Shown: positions 28,020 through 36,513 of the stretch, in pieces
How positions within the stretch are numbered: the first letter of the stretch is position 1
How the letters are laid out: each line of letters begins with the position of its first letter
Assembly: GCF_016583575.1 (NCBI RefSeq)
Contig: NZ_NRRG01000010.1
Span: 1 to 64,000, forward strand
DNA: 64,000 bases
Reading direction: 5' to 3'
Source of the DNA: Thiocystis violacea
Lineage (GTDB): Bacteria; Pseudomonadota; Gammaproteobacteria; Chromatiales; Chromatiaceae
Translations under genes and position numbers: made by a program
Notes under the pieces: model-generated
Database searches by the model: none
What the model saw: the letters and a program-made list of their open reading frames with translations, nothing else
Told to the model about the DNA's origin: nothing

Positions 28020-28220
28020 ATGAACATCACCCTGAACGGTGAACCCAAGGAGATCGCCGAAAGCACGCGCCTATCGGATCTTGTCGAAACGCTCGCCCTC
28101 GCCGGCCAGCGTTTCGCCATCGAGGTCAACGCGGAGCTGGTTCCGCGCAGTCGCTTCGCCGAGCACCGGCTCGCTCCAAACGACAGGATCGAAATCATTC
28201 AGGCCGTCGGCGGCGGCTAG
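28020..28220 (+). CDS. thiS: Sulfur carrier protein ThiS
   Basis: A 66-residue ubiquitin-like protein ([25 protein letters not shown]) ending in the Gly-Gly needed for C-terminal thiocarboxylation. It gives sulfur to ThiG for the thiazole ring of thiamine. It could be mistaken for MoaD, but the [20 protein letters not shown] core and its place 59 bp before thiG identify it as ThiS. No TPP riboswitch is visible upstream. Confidence 0.93.
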   Translation: MNITLNGEPKEIAESTRLSDLVETLALAGQRFAIEVNAELVPRSRFAEHRLAPNDRIEIIQAVGGG

Positions 28221-28279
28221 ACCCGCCGGTCTCGCCCATCCGCCACGCCTCAATCGTCATCAATACGCACGGAATTGTC

Positions 28280-29077
28280 ATGTCCACAGACACCCAGAAC
28301 TCCGATCGCCTCATCATCGCCGGCAAGGAATACGGCTCGCGCCTGCTGGTCGGCACCGGCAAGTACAAGGACATGGACGAAACCGCCAGCGCCATCGCGG
28401 CCAGTGGGGCGGAGATCGTCACCGTCGCGGTCCGCCGCACCAATCTCGGGCAGAACCCCGGCGAGCCCAACATCCTGGACGTGCTCCCGCCCGATCGCTA
28501 CACCATCCTGCCCAACACCGCCGGCTGCTACGACGCCGAAACCGCCGTGCGCACCTGCCGCCTGGCGCGCGAACTGCTGGACGGCCACAAGCTGGTCAAG
28601 CTGGAGGTGCTGGGCGACGAGAAAACCCTGTTCCCGGATGTGATCGCGACCCTGAAAGCGGCCGAGATCCTGGTCAAGGATGGCTTCGATGTCATGGTCT
28701 ACACCAACGACGACCCCATCGTCGCCCGCGAACTGGAGGCGATCGGCTGTATCGCCGTGATGCCGCTGGCCGCGCCGATCGGCTCCGGTCTCGGCATCCG
28801 CAACCCGCTCAACATCCTCACCATCGTCGAGAACGCCAAGGTTCCGGTCCTGGTGGACGCGGGCGTCGGCACCGCCTCCGACGCGGCCGAGGCCATGGAG
28901 TTGGGCTGTGACGGCGTGCTCATGAACACCGCCATCGCCGCGGCCAGGGATCCGGTGCTGATGGCCAGCGCCATGCGCAAGGCGATCGAGGCCGGACGCG
29001 AGGCGTTTCGCGCCGGACGCATGCCGGCCAAACGCTTCGCCTCCGCCTCGTCCCCGATCGAGGGGTTGTTCTTCTAG
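28280..29077 (+). CDS. thiG: Thiazole synthase
   Basis: A 265-residue TIM-barrel enzyme that forms the thiamine thiazole from 1-deoxyxylulose-5-phosphate, dehydroglycine and ThiS-thiocarboxylate. Motifs seen: [12 protein letters not shown] (20-31), [15 protein letters not shown] (77-91), the Schiff-base lysine Lys107 in [29 protein letters not shown], and [20 protein letters not shown] near the phosphate site. It follows thiS and is probably cotranscribed. Confidence 0.96.
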   Translation: MSTDTQNSDRLIIAGKEYGSRLLVGTGKYKDMDETASAIAASGAEIVTVAVRRTNLGQNPGEPNILDVLPPDRYTILPNTAGCYDAETAVRTCRLARELLDGHKLVKLEVLGDEKTLFPDVIATLKAAEILVKDGFDVMVYTNDDPIVARELEAIGCIAVMPLAAPIGSGLGIRNPLNILTIVENAKVPVLVDAGVGTASDAAEAMELGCDGVLMNTAIAAARDPVLMASAMRKAIEAGREAFRAGRMPAKRFASASSPIEGLFF

Positions 29078-29207
29078 CCCATCGATCGACGCAAGGCGCG
29101 ACCCCAAAGACTGGCCGCCGTGCGGGAGGCTCGGGCGTTGCGTCCTCAGCGCGACGGTCTGGCCATTCGCGACGTCCGGATCGGCCATCGTTCGCCCAAG
29201 GCTTTCC

Positions 29208-29636
29208 ATGACGGATACCCTATCCACGCAAGAGCGCAGCAAACGCATGTCGCTCATCCGGGGCGCGGGTTCGGCTCCGGAGATGAAGCTTCGCCGCCTC
29301 GTGCATCGCATGGGCTTTCGTTATCGACTGCATGTCAAGAAACTGCCTGGAACCCCGGACCTGGTGTTCCCTTCACGACGCGCGGCGATCTTCATGCATG
29401 GCTGTTTCTGGCATCGCCACCCGGAATGCAAGCTCGCGCGACTGCCGAAGTCGAAACTGGATTTTTGGCGGCCAAAGCTGGAAGCCAACCGGGAACGGGA
29501 TTTACGCGATCAACGACGCTTGCTGGACCTGGGATGGCGCGTGCTGGTCGTCTGGGAATGTCAAATGACGAATCTCGACGAGGTATCGTCGATCGTTCAG
29601 GAGTTTCTGCGGGGAGAAGAGGGCGGCGGAGAATGA
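29208..29636 (+). CDS. vsr: Very short patch repair endonuclease
   Basis: A 142-residue mismatch endonuclease that nicks 5' of T in T:G mismatches arising from deaminated 5-methylcytosine. It has MSLIRGAGSAPEMKLRRLVH near the N-terminus, Asp51 in GTPDLVF (same position as the catalytic Asp of E. coli Vsr), the HGCFWHRHPEC zinc-site region (64-74) and Cys118 in VWECQM. Its end overlaps the methyltransferase start (ATGA). The pair lies between thiG and trmB and looks like an insertion. Confidence 0.94.
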   Translation: MTDTLSTQERSKRMSLIRGAGSAPEMKLRRLVHRMGFRYRLHVKKLPGTPDLVFPSRRAAIFMHGCFWHRHPECKLARLPKSKLDFWRPKLEANRERDLRDQRRLLDLGWRVLVVWECQMTNLDEVSSIVQEFLRGEEGGGE

Positions 29637-30895
29637 AATCGATCGAGCTGTTCGCGGGTGCCGGCGGTCTCGCCATGGGGGCCGCCCTCGCGGGATTCGA
29701 ATCCCTGGCCGTGCTGGAATGGGATCGGTGGGCCTGCGATACCATCCGGGAGAACCAACGGCGGGGATTCCCGCTGGTCCAGGATTGGCCGCTCTGGGAA
29801 GGCGATGTGCGGGATTTCGATTGGTCGAGTATCCCGGAAGGAATCGACCTGGTTTCCGGGGGGCCGCCATGCCAGCCTTTTTCGATGGGTGGCAAGCACG
29901 GGGCCTATGGCGATGAACGGGACATGTTTCCCTGCGCCGTGGATGTGGTGCGCCGGCTCAAGCCGAAGTCCTTCATCATCGAGAACGTGAAGGGTCTGAC
30001 GCGATCGAGCTTCGCGAATTATTACCAGTACATCCTGCTTCAACTGGAGTTTCCGAAGGTCACGCGCGGGCGCGACCAAAGCTGGACGAGTCACTTGCGC
30101 CGGTTGCAAGCGGAGAAAACCTCGGGCGTCCTGCATCGCCGGGGGCTGACTTACCAGGTCGTGCCCACGCTTGTTAACGCCGCCGACCATGGGATTCCGC
30201 AGAAACGCGAACGGGTTTTCATCGTCGGCTTCCGCTCCGACCTCGCCATCGAGTGGTCATTTCCGCGTCCAACCCATTCATTCGACGCGCTCCTCTATTC
30301 TCAATGGGTTTCCGGGGAATACTGGATCAGACACGGAATACCGAGAACCCGGCGGCCGGACGCGCCTGAAACGCTGAAGGCGCGCATCCAGAATCTGGGC
30401 ACCGTGCTTCCATCCTTGCAAGGAAACCCCTGGCGGACGGTTCGGGACGCACTGGTGGACATTCCGGACCCTCGCGGGACATCGGCGGCGCACGGACTCC
30501 ACAATCATGGCTTTCAGGATGGTGCCAGAACCTACAAGGGACATACGGGCAGTCCGCTGGATCTCCCCGCCAAGACGCTCAAGGCCGGCGACCATGGCGT
30601 TCCTGGCGGCGAGAACATGATGGTGCTGGACGACGCCAGCCCGCGTTATTTCAGCGTGCGCGAATCCGCGCGCCTCCAGACCTTCCCGGATGGCTATATC
30701 TTCCATGGCTCCTGGACGGAAACCATGCGACAACTGGGCAACGCCGTCCCCGTCGCCCTGGCTCGCCGGGTCGCGGCATCCGTGGCGGAGCACTGCCGGC
30801 CGCGCGACGAAATCGCTAAGCGGTTCGCCCCCAAGACTCGCGACTATTCGCGAAATAATCCGCCCCGCGGAGACACGCGCCTTGCACTCGACTGA
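29633..30895 (+). CDS. DNA (cytosine-5-)-methyltransferase
   Basis: A 420-residue C5 methyltransferase. Motif I is ELFAGAGGLAMG (5-16), the catalytic Cys80 is in GGPPCQPFS (motif IV), ENVKG (117-121) is motif VI, and QKRERVFIVGF is motif VIII. The variable target-recognition region follows, then motifs IX and X (SVRESARLQTFPDGY; GNAVPVALARRVAASVAEHC). The start at 29633 overlaps vsr. A longer open frame reaching 29120 is not supported. The 3' end overlaps the trmB start by 14 bp. No restriction endonuclease is adjacent, so it is probably an orphan, Dcm-like enzyme of unknown target. Confidence 0.94.
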   Translation: MKSIELFAGAGGLAMGAALAGFESLAVLEWDRWACDTIRENQRRGFPLVQDWPLWEGDVRDFDWSSIPEGIDLVSGGPPCQPFSMGGKHGAYGDERDMFPCAVDVVRRLKPKSFIIENVKGLTRSSFANYYQYILLQLEFPKVTRGRDQSWTSHLRRLQAEKTSGVLHRRGLTYQVVPTLVNAADHGIPQKRERVFIVGFRSDLAIEWSFPRPTHSFDALLYSQWVSGEYWIRHGIPRTRRPDAPETLKARIQNLGTVLPSLQGNPWRTVRDALVDIPDPRGTSAAHGLHNHGFQDGARTYKGHTGSPLDLPAKTLKAGDHGVPGGENMMVLDDASPRYFSVRESARLQTFPDGYIFHGSWTETMRQLGNAVPVALARRVAASVAEHCRPRDEIAKRFAPKTRDYSRNNPPRGDTRLALD

Positions 30896-31580
30896 ATTTC
30901 CACCCCATCGTCCGATCCGTAGTTTCGTGCTGCGCGAGGGTCGACTGACCGGCGCGCAGGAGCGCGCCTTCCTGGAACTCTGGCCACGCTTCGGAGTGGA
31001 CTGGCCGCCCGGCGAGCGGATCGATCTCTCCGCGCTGTTCGGCGACTCGCGGCCGGTCGTGCTGGAGATCGGCTTCGGCGATGGTGAGTCGCTCGCCGCG
31101 ATGGCCGAGCGCGACCCGGAGCGCAACTGGCTGGGCATCGAGGTCCATCGCCCCGGCGTGGGTCATTTGCTGCTGCTGATCGAGCGGCTTGGCCTCGGAA
31201 ATCTGAAGGTGATTCGCCACGATGCCGTGGAGGTGCTGACCCAGGGGATCGCCCCCGGCGCGCTCGATGGCGTGCAGCTCTTCTTTCCCGATCCCTGGCC
31301 GAAGCGACGGCACCACAAACGCCGCATCCTGAGCGCCGAATTGATCGCACTCTTGGCGCGCGCCATCCGCCCTGGCGGAACCTTCCACGCGGCGACCGAT
31401 TGGCCGCCCTACGCCGCGCAGATGCTCGAAACCCTGGACGGCGCCTCAGATCTCTTCGAGAACAGCGCCGGTCCTGGCCAGTACGCACCGCGACCCGACG
31501 CGCGCCCACTGACCAAGTTCGAGCGACGCGGCGAACGGCTCGGGCATCCGGTCCACGACCTCATCTACCGTCGACGCTGA
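30882..31580 (+). CDS. trmB: tRNA (guanine-N7-)-methyltransferase
   Basis: A 232-residue SAM-dependent enzyme that makes m7G46 in tRNA. The protein opens with RPIRSFVLREGRLTGAQERAF, as in E. coli TrmB. The SAM motif is LEIGFGDGESLAAMA (about 56-70), followed by IEVHRPGVGHLL and the family signature FFPDPWPKRRHHKRR. No ATG fits; TTG at 30882 has GGAGA about ten bases upstream and gives a normal length, so I chose it. The start falls inside the 3' end of the methyltransferase gene. The stop shares one base with fetA. Confidence 0.92.
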   Translation: MHSTEFPPHRPIRSFVLREGRLTGAQERAFLELWPRFGVDWPPGERIDLSALFGDSRPVVLEIGFGDGESLAAMAERDPERNWLGIEVHRPGVGHLLLLIERLGLGNLKVIRHDAVEVLTQGIAPGALDGVQLFFPDPWPKRRHHKRRILSAELIALLARAIRPGGTFHAATDWPPYAAQMLETLDGASDLFENSAGPGQYAPRPDARPLTKFERRGERLGHPVHDLIYRRR

Positions 31581-32206
31581 TGGCCGGTCTGCGTCTCGCG
31601 GGCCTCGGCCATCGGTCGCTCGCGCCCCTCGATCTCGGGCTCGAAGCGGGTGAGCTGGTCTTTCTCTCCGGACCCTCGGGATCGGGCAAGAGCCTGCTGC
31701 TGCGAGCCATCGCGGACCTGGATCCGCATGTCGGGGAGGCTTGGCTCGGGGACGAGGCCCGTTCGAGCATGGCGCCACCGCTCTGGCGTCGGCGGGTGGG
31801 GCTGTTGCCCGCGGAGTCCTTCTGGTGGGGCGAGACGGTCGGCGAGCACCTGCCGTCCGACCGGACGAACGGCACGGGAGCCGAGACCCCCATCGCGGAC
31901 TGGCTGACCGCGTTGGGTTTCGCGCCCGAGGTGCTCGACTGGTCGGTCAAGCGTCTTTCGACTGGCGAGCGACAACGGCTAGCGCTGGTCCGGCTGCTGG
32001 CGCAAACCCCGGAGGCGCTCTTGCTCGACGAGGCGACCGCCAACCTGGATCCCGCCAATCGCGATCAGGTCGAGACCCTGATCGAGCGCTATCGGCGCGA
32101 ACGCCAGGTGGCCGTGCTCTGGGTCAGCCACGATCCGGAGCAGCGGCGACGACTGGGCGGGCGCTCCTACCGTCTCCATGAGGGTCGGCTGGAGTCCGAG
32201 TCATGA
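31580..32206 (+). CDS. fetA: Iron-export ABC transporter ATP-binding protein (FetA/YbbL-like)
   Basis: A 208-residue ABC ATPase. Walker A is GPSGSGKSLLL (31-41), the signature is KRLSTGERQRLALVRLL, Walker B is ALLLDEATANLD, and the switch His is in VSHDPEQ. Together with the next gene it matches E. coli FetAB, which lowers cytoplasmic iron under oxidative stress. The start overlaps the trmB stop by one base, and there is no separate ribosome-binding site, so translation is probably coupled. Confidence 0.9.
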   Translation: MAGLRLAGLGHRSLAPLDLGLEAGELVFLSGPSGSGKSLLLRAIADLDPHVGEAWLGDEARSSMAPPLWRRRVGLLPAESFWWGETVGEHLPSDRTNGTGAETPIADWLTALGFAPEVLDWSVKRLSTGERQRLALVRLLAQTPEALLLDEATANLDPANRDQVETLIERYRRERQVAVLWVSHDPEQRRRLGGRSYRLHEGRLESES

Positions 32207-33009
32207 GCATGATCCAACTCTCGCCTTGGGATCTGGCGCTCGCCTCGCTGCTGGTGCTCCTTCTGGCCAGAATGTCCTGGCGGCTGCGCCTGGGCGTCGA
32301 GCGTCGCGTGCTGATCGCGGCGGCCCGCAGCGCCGTTCAGTTGACCCTGGTCGGCCTGGTGCTCAAGGTACTGTTCGCCCAGACCAGTCTCCCCCTGATC
32401 GGACTCATGGCGCTGGTCATGCTCTCGGTGGCGGGGTTCGAGGTGATGCAGCGCCAGACGCGCCGCTTCGGCGGGCCTTGGGGCTATGGGATCGGCTCGC
32501 TCTCCATGTTCCTCTCCTCCTTCAGCGTGACGCTCCTGGCGCTCACCCTCGTCATCGGGGTCGAGCCCTGGTATCAGCCCCAATACCTCATCCCGCTGCT
32601 CGGCATGCTGCTCGGCAACACCATGAGCGGTATCGCCATCGCGCTCGACAATCTCACCCGCAACGCCTGGGAAGCGCGCGGCAAGATCGAGGCGCGTTTA
32701 CTGGCCGGCCAGAATTGGGAAGCCGCGATCGAGGACATCCGCCGCGAGGCGCTCCGCTCGGGTCTCATCCCCATCGTGAACGCCATGGGCACGGCGGGGC
32801 TGGTCAGCCTACCGGGAATGATGACGGGGCAGATCCTCGCCGGCAGTCCGCCCATGGAGGCGGCCAAATATCAGTTGCTCATCATGTTCCTGATCGCCGC
32901 CGGGACCGGGTTGGGCGCGATGGCGGCGGTCTGGATGGGTTCGCGGCGACTGTTCGACGAGCGCCAGCGCCTGCGGCTCGATCGGCTCCGGGGCGCAACC
33001 AAAAACTGA
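32203..33009 (+). CDS. fetB: Iron-export ABC transporter permease (FetB/YbbM-like)
   Basis: A 268-residue inner-membrane protein of about seven helices. It shows the FetB/UPF0014 signature, including RSAVQLTLVGLVLKVLF, LLGMLLGNTMSGIAIALDNL and GLVSLPGMMTGQILAGSPPMEAAKYQ. The start overlaps fetA (ATGA) with GGAG upstream. Iron as substrate is taken from the E. coli homologue. Confidence 0.92.
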   Translation: MSMIQLSPWDLALASLLVLLLARMSWRLRLGVERRVLIAAARSAVQLTLVGLVLKVLFAQTSLPLIGLMALVMLSVAGFEVMQRQTRRFGGPWGYGIGSLSMFLSSFSVTLLALTLVIGVEPWYQPQYLIPLLGMLLGNTMSGIAIALDNLTRNAWEARGKIEARLLAGQNWEAAIEDIRREALRSGLIPIVNAMGTAGLVSLPGMMTGQILAGSPPMEAAKYQLLIMFLIAAGTGLGAMAAVWMGSRRLFDERQRLRLDRLRGATKN

Positions 33010-33052
33010 ACAGTTCCGTCTAGCATCCGCGTCGCCAACGGCCAAACTCTTT

Positions 33053-33105
33053 CTGACAACTGACAACGGCCCTCCCCCTATAATTGACCATTTTAATGCA
33101 TTAAA
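33053..33105 (+). promoter_or_regulatory. Putative promoter and palindrome upstream of the Mqo-like gene
   Basis: TATAAT (33079-33084) is a perfect -10 hexamer. CTGACA occurs at 33053 and 33060, but the spacing (20 or 13) is not ideal. Eight bases downstream lies the perfect 14-bp palindrome TTTAATGCATTAAA (33092-33105), which would sit at the transcription start and could be an operator. Confidence 0.4.
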
Positions 33106-33232
33106 TCCGAACCCCAAGGTTCTTTCCGGTCTCGACTTCGGCTAAGGTGAAATTTATGCTGCGCTGCACAATAGGGTCGCGCGGTCCGCCCAGGTCCTAG
33201 GGCGCCTCAAGCCACCTTTGGAGACCGAAACC

Positions 33233-34633
33233 ATGTCCGCTTCGACCCACTATGATGTACTGATCGTCGGAGCCGGCGTCACCGGTACCGCGCTACTCTA
33301 CGAACTGGCCAGGTTCACCGACCTCAACCGGCTCTGTCTGGTCGAGAAATACGACAGCATCGCGAGCGTCAATTCGCACGCCCACAGCAACAGCCAGACC
33401 ATCCACTGCGGCGATATCGAAACCAACTACACACCCGAAAAGGCCGGCGCGGTCAAGCGCGTGGCCTCCATGGTGATCAACTACGCGACCAAGCTCCCGA
33501 CGCGCGAGCGCGACCAGATCATCTTTCGCATGCCCAAGATGGTGCTGGGCGTCGGCAAGACGGAATGCGATTACATCCGCCAGCGCTACGAGACCTTCAA
33601 GGAGCTCTTTCCGCGCATGCGCTTGCTTGAGCGCCAGGATATCGCCGACATCGAGCCGAACGTCGCCCTGGTCGATGGCACCTGGCGCAAGGAGGAGATC
33701 GTCGCGACCGGGACGCCGGACGACTACTGCGCGGTCGATTTCCAAGCCCTGGCCCAGTCCTTCTCGCGCGAGTGCGTGCGGATGGATCGCACCACCAACA
33801 AGCAGATCACCCAACTCTTCTCGACCAAGGTCGACGCCATCCGCAAGGACGACGACGGCTATGTGCTCTCGACCAGTCGCGGTCTGATCCAGGCGCGCGC
33901 GGTCGTGGTCTGCGCCGGCGGACACTCGCTGCTGATGGCCCAGGAAATGGGGCTTGGGCTGAACTATTCCTGTCTGCCGGTCGCCGGTTCCTTCTACTTC
34001 GCGCCCGAGGCGCTGAACGGCAAGGTCTACACGGTCCAGAACCCCAATCTGCCCTTCGCCGCCGTCCACGGCGATCACGACGTCAAGGAACGCGGCAAGA
34101 CGCGCTTCGGACCGACCGCGCTCATGCTGCCGATGCTGGAGCGCTACGATCGCTCCTCGATCAAGGAGTTCTTCAAGGTGCTGCGATTGGATCGCCAGGT
34201 GGCGAATGTGGTCTGGGATCAGCTCAAGGTTCCCGACATCCGCGACTACATCCTGCGCAACTTTCTCTACGAGATCCCCAAGCTCAACCGCTCGCTGTTC
34301 GTGAAGGAGATCCGCAAGATCGTCCCCTCGATGACCGTGGCGGACATCAGCTATGCCGAGGGTTTCGGCGGCATCCGTCCCCAGCTCATCGACAAGGAGG
34401 CGCGCAAACTGCGCATGGGCGAGGCTAAGTTCACCGACGGCGACGGCATCATCTTCAATATGACGCCCTCTCCCGGCGGCACCAGTTGCCTGGGCAGCGG
34501 CGAGGCCGACATGCGCTCGATCGCGGGCCACCTGGGCGCCCGCATCGACGAGCGTACCTTCGAGCGCGAGTTGCTGATGGGCCACGAGGATACGCGCGGG
34601 CACAAGGGACAGGCCGAGGAACACGCGGCCTGA
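33233..34633 (+). CDS. FAD-dependent malate:quinone oxidoreductase-like protein
   Basis: A 466-residue flavoprotein. The N-terminal FAD motif is VLIVGAGVTGTALLYEL (about 9-25), followed by EKYDSIASVNSHAHSNSQTIHCGDIETNY, as in Mqo. The C-terminus has FNMTPSPGGTSCLGSGEADMR, which binds FAD in this group. Malate:quinone oxidoreductase oxidises malate to oxaloacetate and passes electrons to quinone at the membrane face. The ATG at 33233 was preferred to an upstream TTG because TTGGAGA lies at correct spacing. Substrate is not certain; a related 2-hydroxyacid oxidase is possible. It has Mdh as a soluble counterpart further along (46075). Confidence 0.82.
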   Translation: MSASTHYDVLIVGAGVTGTALLYELARFTDLNRLCLVEKYDSIASVNSHAHSNSQTIHCGDIETNYTPEKAGAVKRVASMVINYATKLPTRERDQIIFRMPKMVLGVGKTECDYIRQRYETFKELFPRMRLLERQDIADIEPNVALVDGTWRKEEIVATGTPDDYCAVDFQALAQSFSRECVRMDRTTNKQITQLFSTKVDAIRKDDDGYVLSTSRGLIQARAVVVCAGGHSLLMAQEMGLGLNYSCLPVAGSFYFAPEALNGKVYTVQNPNLPFAAVHGDHDVKERGKTRFGPTALMLPMLERYDRSSIKEFFKVLRLDRQVANVVWDQLKVPDIRDYILRNFLYEIPKLNRSLFVKEIRKIVPSMTVADISYAEGFGGIRPQLIDKEARKLRMGEAKFTDGDGIIFNMTPSPGGTSCLGSGEADMRSIAGHLGARIDERTFERELLMGHEDTRGHKGQAEEHAA

Positions 34634-34690
34634 TCCATCAAGGCCAGGCGGGCGGTCAATAATCAAGGGCAATCTGGCCACCGAACACGC

Positions 34691-34712
34691 GCCCCTCGTG
34701 ATCGCGAGGGGC
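34691..34712. terminator. Stem-loop after the Mqo-like gene
   Basis: GCCCCTCG-TGATCG-CGAGGGGC forms a perfect 8-bp stem 57 bp after the stop. There is no T-tract, so it may be a processing or factor-dependent end. Confidence 0.4.
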
Positions 34713-34862
34713 CGCGCGGAAGCGCGGGCCTTCCACGCGTTCAATGCTATCAATAGGTATTGAATCGAACCCCATGACTTGGCGCCTTCGCCCGTGGCGG
34801 GTATCGTGCGTGACGGCCCTTCAGTCCCAAGCCGAACAAGCTCCCTACACAGAGGCTCCAGC

Positions 34863-36266
34863 ATGCTCCCCGCTCAACGCATCCTCATCGGTATCCTGGC
34901 GCTCCTCGTGCCGACCCTTGCATTCGCGGCGGATTCCACCGCTCACTCCATCGATCTGACGACTCACCCCGTCGGCTATGCCGCGCTCGCCATCTTTGTC
35001 CTCGCCTACGTCCTGGTGATGGCCGAGGAGTTCCTGCATCTTCGAAAATCCAAACCCGTGATCATCGCGGCAGGCGTGATCTGGTGTCTGATCGCCTATG
35101 TCTACGCCCAGCAAGGCTATCCAGAACTTGCCGGGGAGTCGGTCCGTCACACGCTACTCGAATACGCCGAGCTGATGCTGTTCCTCCTGGTCGCCATGAC
35201 CTACATCAACGCCCTCGAGGAGCGCCGGGTGTTCGATGCGTTGCGTGGCTGGCTCATCAGCAAGGGGTTCGGCTTTCGGGCGCTGTTCTGGATGACCGGC
35301 ACCCTCGCCTTCCTGATCTCGCCGGTCGCCGATAACCTGACCACCGCGCTGCTGATGTGCGCCGTCGTCATGGCGGTCGGCGGCGACAACAAACGCTTCG
35401 TCACCTTGAGCTGCATCAACATCGTGGTTGCCGCCAACGCGGGCGGTGCCTTCAGTCCTTTCGGCGACATCACGACGCTCATGGTCTGGCAGAAGGGAGT
35501 TCTCGATTTCTTTGACTTCTTCAAGCTGTTCATACCATCGGTCGTCAATTTTCTGGTTCCCGCGATTCTCATGTCGTTCGCGGTTCCGAACCTGAAGCCA
35601 GAGACCAAATCGGCCGACAGGCACATGAAACGGGGCGCCAAGCGCATCATGCTGCTGTTCCTGCTGACCATCGCCACGGCGGTCAGCTTCCACAACTTCC
35701 TGCACCTGCCGCCGGCCATCGGCATGCTGACCGGACTCGGGTTCTTGCAGTTCTTCGGCTTTTTCCTGCGGATGACCCATCACAATTGGCGGCAGCGCAA
35801 CGAGGATCGCGCCACGCTGGTTGGAGACATGACGCCTTTCGACGTCTTCAACAAGGTCGCGCGGGCGGAGTGGGATACGCTCCTGTTCTTCTACGGCGTG
35901 GTGCTCTGCGTCGGCGGACTTGGGCAGCTCGGCTATCTCGCGATGGCCTCGGAGCTGATGTATGAGCAATGGGGACCGACCCTGGCGAATGTCGCCGTTG
36001 GCGTTCTCTCGGCCATCATAGACAACATTCCGGTCATGTTCGCCGTACTGACCATGAACCCGGATATGAACGAGACCCAATGGCTCCTGGTCACCCTGAC
36101 CGCCGGGGTCGGTGGCTCGCTCCTGTCGATTGGCTCGGCGGCCGGCGTGGCCCTGATGGGACAGGCGCGCGGACAGTACACCTTCTTCGCGCATCTCGAA
36201 TGGACGCCCGCGATCGCGCTTGGGTTCCTGGCGAGTATCGCCGTGCATATGTGGCTCAATGGTTAA
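34863..36266 (+). CDS. nhaD: NhaD-type Na+/H+ antiporter
   Basis: A 467-residue inner-membrane protein with a cleavable-looking N-terminal segment (LVPTLAFAADSTAH) and about a dozen helices. Characteristic ion-transporter motifs include LAFLISPVADNLTTALLMCAVVM (about 155-177), NIVVAANAGGAFSPFGDITTLM and IIDNIPVMFAVLTMNP. NhaD exports Na+ or Li+ in exchange for protons and is typical of halophilic or alkaliphilic proteobacteria and Chromatiaceae. The ATG at 34863 has AGAGG upstream; a frame 28 codons longer lacks a signal. It is monocistronic. Confidence 0.93.
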   Translation: MLPAQRILIGILALLVPTLAFAADSTAHSIDLTTHPVGYAALAIFVLAYVLVMAEEFLHLRKSKPVIIAAGVIWCLIAYVYAQQGYPELAGESVRHTLLEYAELMLFLLVAMTYINALEERRVFDALRGWLISKGFGFRALFWMTGTLAFLISPVADNLTTALLMCAVVMAVGGDNKRFVTLSCINIVVAANAGGAFSPFGDITTLMVWQKGVLDFFDFFKLFIPSVVNFLVPAILMSFAVPNLKPETKSADRHMKRGAKRIMLLFLLTIATAVSFHNFLHLPPAIGMLTGLGFLQFFGFFLRMTHHNWRQRNEDRATLVGDMTPFDVFNKVARAEWDTLLFFYGVVLCVGGLGQLGYLAMASELMYEQWGPTLANVAVGVLSAIIDNIPVMFAVLTMNPDMNETQWLLVTLTAGVGGSLLSIGSAAGVALMGQARGQYTFFAHLEWTPAIALGFLASIAVHMWLNG

Positions 36267-36319
36267 ACCTGAAAAAAGCCGTTGAACCGCGAAGAACACA
36301 AAGTGATTTAGAGCCAGTC

Positions 36320-36368
36320 GCCTGGGCGTTGGACGTGGTATGAAACCACCATGATCAACGTCCAGGCG
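36320..36368. repeat. Long imperfect inverted repeat after nhaD
   Basis: CGCCTGG (36320) pairs with CCAGGCG (ending 36368), and the inner CGTTG, GTGGT and CAACG, ACCAC segments pair as well. The result is a roughly 49-base hairpin with one mismatch and an internal bulge. It lies 54 bp after the nhaD stop and before the convergent gene. No T-tract is present. It may be a terminator variant or a short mobile palindrome. Confidence 0.5.
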
Positions 36369-36513
36369 AAATTACGAACCCGGCCACCGGCTTGAATGTT
36401 CGCGTTGACAGCGAAGGGAGAGGCCATCATGAAAAGCCCGTCCTTTCGAGAGTAAGCCTCCCATCGGGACCAGCGCCCAGGCGCGCGGGGCCTTGACCCT
36501 CCTGATTCCGGGG

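Noticed and set aside
28020-28220. MoaD as partner of the MoaE in this window
   Set aside because: The small Gly-Gly protein sits directly before thiG and fits ThiS better.
29120-29632. Upstream extension of the cytosine methyltransferase frame
   Set aside because: The extra 171 codons overlap vsr and lack homology; the ATG at 29633 gives the canonical ELFAGAGG start.
34740-34764. TTCAAT...ATTGAA inverted repeat before nhaD
   Set aside because: Only six-base arms with a 13-base spacer; not distinguishable from chance in an AT-richer stretch.
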